Source: Rhytidiadelphus loreus
Lineage: Eukaryota; Streptophyta; Bryopsida; Hypnales; Hylocomiaceae
Assembly: GCA_947034895.1 (NCBI GenBank)
Contig: OX344763.1
Location: 34,285,025 to 34,349,024 of the forward strand
Direction: 5' to 3'
Length of the DNA: 64,000 bases
Under the pieces are notes generated by a model. That model saw nothing but the letters and a program-made list of their open reading frames with translations, was not told the DNA's origin and did not search any database. Position 1 is the first letter of the stretch. The number at the start of each line of letters is the position of its first letter. A program made the translations under genes and the position numbers. Below are positions 56,801 to 64,000 of the stretch, in pieces.

Positions 56801-57673
56801 CCATAATGATCATTATCCACTTACACTAAAACCTAGATATTGATGACACAAAATGAACAAAATCAAAACATCAAAGCCTAAAAGAGCCTAATGTCAATTT
56901 TTTGCACACCTACAAACAATATTTTGAAATTTCATAACTTATTCATACAATGTCTAAATAATGCATGTTAAATTGCATCAAAATCTTCTTTCATTTGCCA
57001 ATAAGGTGCAATAAAAATAGTTTATGATTTATTATAGTAAATATATTTAGTTGCTAGTAATATCGAATATCATTGTGATTACCTTATTGTAAAATACTTA
57101 GAACAAGCATATGCATTAACAAAGTCATCTATCCTTTCAACCCAAGTTCACTTTTCATGCAAGTCCCTACTTGAACTTCATCACATGTAGCTTTTGTCAC
57201 CTAAGTTTGTAAAATCCCCTCAAAAATGTGTGCAAGGACTTGCTCACAAACCCACATAATTTGTAGTACATGTGATATTGAGCAAGAATAAAATGAGAAG
57301 CGACCGCAGAAGCATACGAGAGGCTCATTTCGTTCTCCTTCAAAGATACAAATTGGTAAACAATTTACAAGTGTTATCAGAAGAGCAGCTATAGCATTGC
57401 ACCTGAACCAACCATTCAGCTATAGAGAAAAACAGGGCTGATCTGAGGAGATATATAACCTGCTACCCACAATCTCTTTAACTTCTGAAACTCCATTTCT
57501 AGAATTTTGGGGCCATACTGCCAAACCTGATCTTACAAGAGAAAGAGAGCAGTTTCCAAGCAATATGCTTGTCATGCCATACCTGCAAATGAAACCAAGC
57601 AGCGACAAGTTCCAGAGAGATCCTAGTAAAAAAAATTACGTATTTCAAGAAACGGAAGTGGTTGCAGGATCGC
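53860..57673. other. AT-rich gene-free interval with half termini
   Basis: Two right-hand termini of the TTAA type are visible without clear left partners: catttaggga-TTAA (ending 54384) and ctttagggg-TTAA (ending 54503). The rest is AT-rich with no supportable gene. The last 250 bases probably hold the 3' UTR of the sterol glucosyltransferase; the minus-strand frame at 57420-57608 shows no family features. Confidence 0.5.
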
Positions 57674-60600
57674 TTAGATGGTGTCGCTATGTTGACATTT
57701 CAAACAAGAAGACCAAAAATTACTGAACTTCTTTCCTTTTGTTATTCGAGGTGGAGATGGGGGCGGTGTTTCATTCATAATTTCTGGTATTCGCTTCCTG
57801 ATATGTTTGTGAAACGCATCACAAGCACCTTGAACCCCATCTTCACTTTCCATTCCTTTCGATACTTCCATAGCTTTTTCCTTCACCTGCTCACAAGTGA
57901 AATTTAGATGTCAGAACAAAAAGCCTACGAGTAGGAATTGCGCAGTAAAAGTTCTTTACTTATCTCCGCACAGAGCACTATATGTAACTTAAATTCATAG
58001 TAAAAAAGAAGAGATTCTGTTGATCTTCAGGAAAAGAGATATTAGCGTCAGATTTTCACTTTGTAGAAGATAATACTAAAACCTATATGGACCTCACCCC
58101 ATCAACTAAACTGAACCTGCTACCAACAACTCATAAACTCATTCACTTGGTTTGACTTATTAACATGTGGTGTAGGCATGACTTGGCAAAATGTCTATGC
58201 CCACTGGTTTTTGAATAGTGTCACTTATATTAGCCTACAACCTCCTACTTCGATATTGCATAAGAAATTCATACATTGTGATAGCAACAAATGTGGCTAT
58301 TTTACCCAAAAAACTCTCAGCTCTTTAGACCCTCCAGAAATTACTCCTACATTATGATAAAATGCCTAAAGTAACGAAAACAGCACCCTCTACCTTAGAC
58401 TCAAAGTCTAAGACAGCCTTATGGCACTATCAAGTGTGGTAGGAGTAATTTCATGAGCACATAAATTTTTTGAAGTTACGATTGGAAGCAGCAGACATTA
58501 TCGGACAGTTACAGCTACAAAAACCAATCCCATATATAACATGAAGAGACATACCTCAGGCTTCAACATGAAGTTAATGGCGTCAACAAGCTTCGGAACA
58601 GAAAACAGGTGGCCTGGAATTGGTTCTGGTCCCACACCCCTCTGCTGAATCCGGCTGCCCCAAAACGGTTGATCACCGAAAAATGGTACCACTGTTGTTG
58701 GGCACTGTAAAGACATCAAGGTGTTATTCTCCACTTGACAGCAGCCTAAAAAGTTTAAAACAAATGCCAGCAAGTGATGAAAAATTGCCCAGGATTCAGA
58801 TGTTTCAGCAAGCAATAGCGCCCTGAGGGAGGGGCATTCAACGAGAACCAGGTTTACAAATGCTTTCAACCAATTTCATTGATCAATGACCGTACCTCAC
58901 TCAACTCCAGTACTTTACATCATTTAAAACTAGACCAACCGGATTTGTTTTGTCAAAAACACATAATCATCAAACCTCATTGTCTAAAAGTGATAAATGA
59001 TCAGAGCGCTTACCGCAGCCTTCAGGCCCGCTGCCACAGTTCCTGCGCCACCATGATGAACCTGGCCAACATTACAAGAGCAAAGAGAGTTCAAAACATG
59101 GACGAATAGATTTACAACTCAAAACAGCGCGTGCTACTAATGATCAGATTGGAAAACACTATTACTCCAGACCAGACTGACAAATAAGGAACGTGCACAT
59201 TTATTGGTGTGGATTACACTCTTCATTCTATTTAGATACCATTACAGTATTTGAGATAATTTTGTTTAGTGCTGCTCCCATCATTTAAGGAATCCACAAT
59301 ATTCAATGATCGAGTTTTTCTTTGTACTTTGAATGGTGTTACAATTACCTATATAGTGTGGTCTTTGCCATTTATGGTGTTTGCAACGGGGGTGAAGTAC
59401 AATCTACAGTAAAATCTGCAGTAATTGATGATAAAAGCTCTATATAGTGGCACCATGTTTGTAAGAGTAACACTATTTGATAAGTCACACTAAATACAAT
59501 GAAGAGCGTAGCTTGAGCATACTGCCATAAGAATGCTTCGGTTTAAAAGTGCTTCTAAAGTTTTTCAAGTCTAGTTAAAATTCAAGGGATACTTAATGTG
59601 AAAGAAAATAGTATCATTATCCCTCGTTTCAAGCTAAGAGAAAAGCAAATCAAGATCACGTCAGTAAATTCCTCAAATATCCAAGTCAAGAGAGAAGAAA
59701 ACGCACCACAGCCGCACACCGAGGAAAAAGCCAGTCATGCGGACAGTCCTGCACAAGGTACAGAAACTCCTCGCGCTCCGCAACTGCAAGGGAGCAGAAA
59801 AAAAGTGTTGAAGGATATATGCGACATTTCAGGATCTGGTACTAAGACTTCTTGCCACAAATGCTAAAAGCAAGCTTCTTTTACTTGACTACACTGATTT
59901 GTACTAGTAGTGAGGGAGGGAAAATTAATGTCACCTAAAACATTAGCGTCACTAAAAAATTGAATATTTGTGAAAAATTTTACAGTGTACTTTGGGAAAT
60001 TAGTGTCACACGCACTAAGATAAAGCAGTGTAGATTACACGCCTGGCTTACAATTTGTTCACATGTGATACGCTACACAAGGCTTTTCGCCTGGTAAAGC
60101 TTTCTACATAGAACAGGGTAAAACATTCACAAACCTGAGGAAAATTGCCCTCGTAATCCAGGAGTACAAATATTCCATTTCAGCATAGGCGGTTTAAAAA
60201 GAATACACCAATCACTGGCAAGAAAAAGCACGGCTCGATTGCATAGTCCAAAGACAGGGACTTACGCTTTCCCAGACCCCCCCAACCTTGATTGATAACA
60301 CCACGCTGCTTAGTTTCCCTTAACGATTCGACTATGGTTTTTGTCATGCCTTCAGGGTCTCCGACAGGCTAAGCAAATAGAGCCAACATCAGCTTTCACT
60401 TGAACGGCTAAACTAAAAAGGGAAATTACCCAGAAACACTTCAGCTACCAGGAGAAAACAATAATAAGGAAGAGAGGACCGTTGCTAATTTATTGGCATT
60501 CGGTAAAAACTTGTTACTTCCACAAAGCTTCCACTGACCCAAAGCAAGAACTAAATACAAAAGACATCCAGAAATGAAAGTGTCATTTTACGATTTCTGC

Positions 60601-63600
60601 AAATAATACTACAGAAGACCTAAAGCTTGCCCACTGTAAAATATTGTGATAAGTTGTGATAAGTTGCACATAGAGAGAGAGAGAGAGATATGATATTCTA
60701 TGAATTGTTGCAGCATCATCAGCTTGTGGATTCTAGGATAAACTAAAATTAAATTAAATTCCAGGAATATCAAATGTTTGCAACTTACAAGGCTGCCAAA
60801 GCCAACATATATAGGTGCCGGTCCTGCTTTCAGCCACTGCAACAAGTCTTCGGGAGGTTTGTATACAGATGCTTGGTGCAAGAAGCAAAATCCTACCACA
60901 TCAACTAGAGGACCCCAATCTGTAGATGCAACGTTGAGAGTGCTGTCAACGTCAGTAATGCTGACCTTAATAAAAAATGAAATGTTACAGTAAATATACT
61001 CTTCCCTAAAACACATTTTCCATAGAGATTTTTGCGTAAAATTTACAACGTCAAAAAGTTGCGTTTGTAACATACCATCAGGTTTCGGTACAAGTTGAGG
61101 ACTCCACAAATAACCTGTGGGAATAGCGGCCAATGATCCTTGGGAGCTCAAATAGGGAATGGGACGGAGTTTCAACTTCTTCTTGCGGAAGTCATTGATG
61201 ATACTTCTTATTCCCAGCCAAATCATTGAGTCCACCACTTGATACGACAACTGAAACACAGAAGAAATAAAACAGACTCCATCTAATCATTTGATAATGT
61301 ATCTCCCATCTGGGGGAGCATAAACTTGAGAAGAAAAAACAATAATCCAGGCGTATGAAGAGAAAACTAGCAATCACTTGCCTTGAAACCAGCCGGTTTG
61401 GTTACACGTGACAGAGGGTGTGGAAATGCGGAGGTTGGTCTGTCTCAGATCAAGAGCAATGCACGATGTGAGAATTAGTCGAGTGACTGCAATGACATAG
61501 TATGGAGGACAACACAGGACTAAACGCACAATAGTCGAATGTATCATACTCATGTTCGCAAAGAAAACTTCCAGTGAATACGTTGATCATAATCTCTCAT
61601 CTCTACATCCAAATATTCGTCAACGACTCCATGGGTGCAAGCTAGGAAGCGAAGTTCAGAGGGCATACGTCCACGGCATTGTAAAAAAAATTTGCAAGGG
61701 GATTTTGAGATACTCTGCAACATGCACATGACCTGTACAATACCACACAAATACCAAGTCAATCTTAATAGGCATTATCAGTTCCTAATTTCCAAGCGAT
61801 TTGCTCTCAGAAATGTGTAACTGGCCCTGTTTGATTTGAAGGATCTGAAGTGTACCATAAGCTGGAGGATTTGCGATGATTACTTGGGCATTGAAGGGAA
61901 CCCCAGAATCAATATCTGGCTCAATGCATGGCGCCAGTAGAGAGTTGACGATTGCTTTTATCTGCTTTCTTTGTATTTGGACCTCCTTGGGTCCTGTAGA
62001 CAGAAAGCCCTTGTTCTTCACCATATCTGAGACCACGCAAATCCCTTAACTATGTGTGTGCAATAACAAATCAAGACGACAAAGTAACAAACCAAATGGA
62101 AACAGCTGGAGGTCATTAAGGTCATACAGAAAGCTGAATAAAACACCAATGCAACGAGTTGTTACACGAAATTCTCAGTCGATAGAGGATTTTGGAAGCA
62201 AGATAACGAAGGTTCGGAAATAAGCAAGGACGTACATTCTGCGAGAACCTTTGGATCACCCCCAAGGGGATAAAATTCTAAACCTTCTGTTTTAACGAAT
62301 TCTTTGAAATTAGCATGCGATGCCAATCTCACTCGATGGCCATACTCCTGTGAACATATCCACATAAACATGAAAAAAATGATATTCAAGTGCATGTACA
62401 ATTTCTTCAGAACTTCGTAGCGCCAAGAGGGATCATATACCACAAGGCATAGCAACAAAGCATTTTAAACCTGTTTAGTAGCGCGTTTCAGAGATGTCCC
62501 AGCAATTCAATTATGTCTGAATCACACAACCACTCAACCAAGATTTCTTGAAACACCAACAGGATAATGAGGAATAGGTCTAAAAAGTACCTGCATTCTC
62601 TTTCCCATGGCGAGAAATGGCTGAACATCACCTCGAGTACCAACAATAAGCATCACAATCCTGAGAGGGGGAATCGTCTGCCAACTTTCATCCTCCTCCC
62701 TCTCCGATAACTCATCTCCAGGTCCCCTAACTGCTTCAGGCGCAAAAAGATTCTCAGCCATTTGATTACTTCTTCCAAAATCGAAGTCTATCGTTCCATC
62801 GTTCTGAACCCTAGTCAGCTCCTTCATGAGTTTTGTCTGCCAAATCCACGGCAGCATTTGAGAATTGAACGCGAAGGAAGCAATAGTGAAGCTCTTTTTA
62901 CATTGATCCTTTCACTCTAAATAGTAAATTACCAACAATACTGCACAACCAGAAGTCATTGTGCGATTCTAATCAATTTTTCAAACCGATGTCCGTTCTT
63001 AATCATATCTCAAACTGATTAAATAACCCCTAAAGAAACAAGGGTTCATTGTTTAAAAGGGACCATTTTCGGTTGATCATATTGTGAAAAATAAAATTCA
63101 GAGGACAGATTTTAGAACATCAGAATCAAAGAAGAACATTGCATGCTCTGATAAAAAGAAAACTAAAAGTAGACAAAAAGTCCTTAAAACAGAATGAGGA
63201 CTTAGCTTTTTCAAGAGTTAAACTAATATACGATAACTTGTTTGTTGATGTATAATCATCATGTTCATTTTGGAAAATGCCTACTCCATATTTAGGCTCG
63301 GAACCGAGTGAAATCTTTAAAAATTACTTTCTTATACCAATATCGTCCAGAAAGTTGCTTAGTTCAGTGATTAAAACTTATTTTTTTAGATTCAACCACA
63401 TCTTTGACTCTCACAGGGCAGGTAAAGTTTCCAAGTGTTCATATAAAAGAGATACCTTTTTCCTGTCTGAAAACTTGTTGGCAACATTGCGAATGTTGGC
63501 ATTCTCAGAGTTTTTCCTTTCTCGTCTGTATGCATCATCGGCGTAAGGCAGACGATGGGCAGGATCATGGGATATGCTTGACAAAGATTTCGTTGTACCT

Positions 63601-64000
63601 AGGCGGTGTTCTGTGTTCACAAATGGATGAAAATTCAGAGGAAAATCCTGCAACTTATTGTCCAACCACACTTATTGAATATTGACGCAGTAACTAAGTG
63701 GATGAGAAATCAAATGTCGAATTAAAAAAGGTTTCAAAATACCATACCTGAAGGCGGTTCGGGTCTCGGAACCGGTGAACGGTACACATTGTCAACATCG
63801 TCTCTCAGCTCATCCAAAGATATATCTCCAATGTTTCCAAATGCCTGCTCCTCAGCACCGTCACTGATAGTCGTTGCAACCACCGACGGCATCCATACAG
63901 GCATAGACTGGGTATTTTGCAATTGGTGGTTAAGTTCAATTGTGTCAAGGACAGATCCGTGATTCGTGTCAGCAACAGGCCATGAGAACTGAGGAGGTAT
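57674..64000 (-). CDS. Sterol 3-beta-glucosyltransferase (UGT80 family), 5' end outside the window
   Basis: Fourteen visible exons in transcript order: 63743-64000 (open at the edge), 63456-63647, 62591-62836, 62236-62347, 61856-62026, 61669-61732, 61382-61439, 61076-61250, 60789-60919, 60266-60368, 59707-59783, 59014-59061, 58555-58704, 57674-57886. They total 1998 nt, 665 residues, in phase. The nucleotide-sugar transferase signature starts at MLIVGTRGDVQPF and RVRLASHANF. Later come FFTMPWT, PHPLSRVTKPAGF, IYVGFGSL, the donor-binding HHGGAGTVAAGLKAA and PFFGDQPFWG. The enzyme transfers glucose from UDP-glucose to membrane sterols, giving steryl glucosides, and is usually membrane-associated. 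The first exon boundary is uncertain: the stronger donor CAG|GTATGG would shift the frame into a stop, so ATG|GTATTT five bases downstream is used. One intron appears to be GC-AG. Confidence 0.93.
58150..58380 (+). repeat. Dispersed repeat R2, copy in the last sterol glucosyltransferase intron
   Basis: Gacttggcaaaatgtctatgcccact, aacctcctactt, gcataagaaattcata and gataaaatgcct follow the same order as in the methionine aminopeptidase intron at 24760-25030. Overall identity looks about 65-70 percent by eye. Confidence 0.6.
60666..60688. repeat. (AG)n microsatellite in an intron
   Basis: A short uninterrupted AG run inside the intron between the exons at 60789-60919 and 60266-60368. Confidence 0.8.
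61251..61381 (-). other. Apparent GC-AG intron of the sterol glucosyltransferase
   Basis: On the minus strand the exon ends GGTTTCAAG and is followed by GCAAGT; the acceptor is GTTTCAG before TTGTCGTATC. Joining here keeps phase 0 and gives KPAGFK then LSYQVVDS, as expected for the family. The otherwise perfect donor AAG|GCAAGT is typical of the minor GC-AG class. Confidence 0.8.

Noticed and set aside
1..64000. CRISPR arrays, tRNA genes, operons or bacterial genes
   Set aside because: No direct-repeat/spacer arrays, no tRNA A/B box pairs with cloverleaf ends, and no intronless gene clusters were seen; the sequence is eukaryotic throughout.

Overview
This window looks like nuclear DNA of a land plant. 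It carries intron-rich eukaryotic genes with GT-AG junctions (and one apparent GC-AG intron), plant-specific families (a Dof zinc-finger factor, a BAHD acyltransferase with the conserved 'Q' intron, a UGT80-type sterol glucosyltransferase), a plant Stowaway MITE and telo-box motifs. A 5S rRNA-like sequence near 39.9 kb reads, from memory, more like bryophyte than seed-plant 5S. A moss is my best guess, with modest confidence. Eight protein genes in 64 kb suggest a genome of moderate size.

Layout. 1-9.9 kb: gene-free, AT-rich, built of dispersed repeats, a 442-bp inverted-repeat element, a ~95-bp tandem array and several terminal-inverted-repeat (TIR) elements flanked by TTAA. 9.9-12.4 kb: a CDF-type Dof gene (+). 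12.4-22.3 kb: gene-poor, with simple repeats and at least five MITE-like elements. 22.3-27.0 kb: an organellar-type methionine aminopeptidase (-), ten exons. 28.0-31.5 kb: a nucleostemin-like circularly permuted GTPase (+), divergent from the peptidase. 32.6-34.5 kb: BAHD acyltransferase (+). 36.5-39.4 kb: acyl-protein thioesterase/carboxylesterase (+). 39.9 kb: 5S rRNA-like pseudogene. 40.5-43.3 kb: a stack of nested and abutting TIR elements. 44.3-51.5 kb: two tandem cytosolic pyruvate kinase genes (-). 53.3-57.4 kb: more TIR elements, a Stowaway MITE and degenerate AT-rich sequence. 57.7-64.0 kb: sterol 3-beta-glucosyltransferase (-), whose 5' end lies beyond the window.

The genes are housekeeping or regulatory and do not form one pathway. 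They cover photoperiod/clock-type transcription (Dof/CDF), N-terminal methionine removal in organelles, ribosome biogenesis, acyl-conjugate metabolism, depalmitoylation-type hydrolysis, glycolysis and steryl glucoside synthesis. I modelled exons by hand from splice consensus and reading phase. For the seven complete genes the joined coding length is divisible by three; the UGT80 model is also in phase across all visible exons.

The most unusual content is the repeat fraction. Many TIR elements end in CCC(C)TAAA-like sequence and sit between TTAA tetranucleotides. One copy has TTAG on both sides in direct orientation, which argues for a 4-bp target duplication of the kind known from piggyBac transposases. 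Copies are nested up to three levels, and one insertion can be dated against an intact 'empty site' in a paralogous element elsewhere in the window. Other points of interest are an Asp-to-Asn change in the G4 motif of the nucleostemin-like GTPase, tandemly duplicated first introns in two nearby genes, a 5S-like gene lacking box C, and a four-tract G-quadruplex motif just upstream of the Dof start codon.
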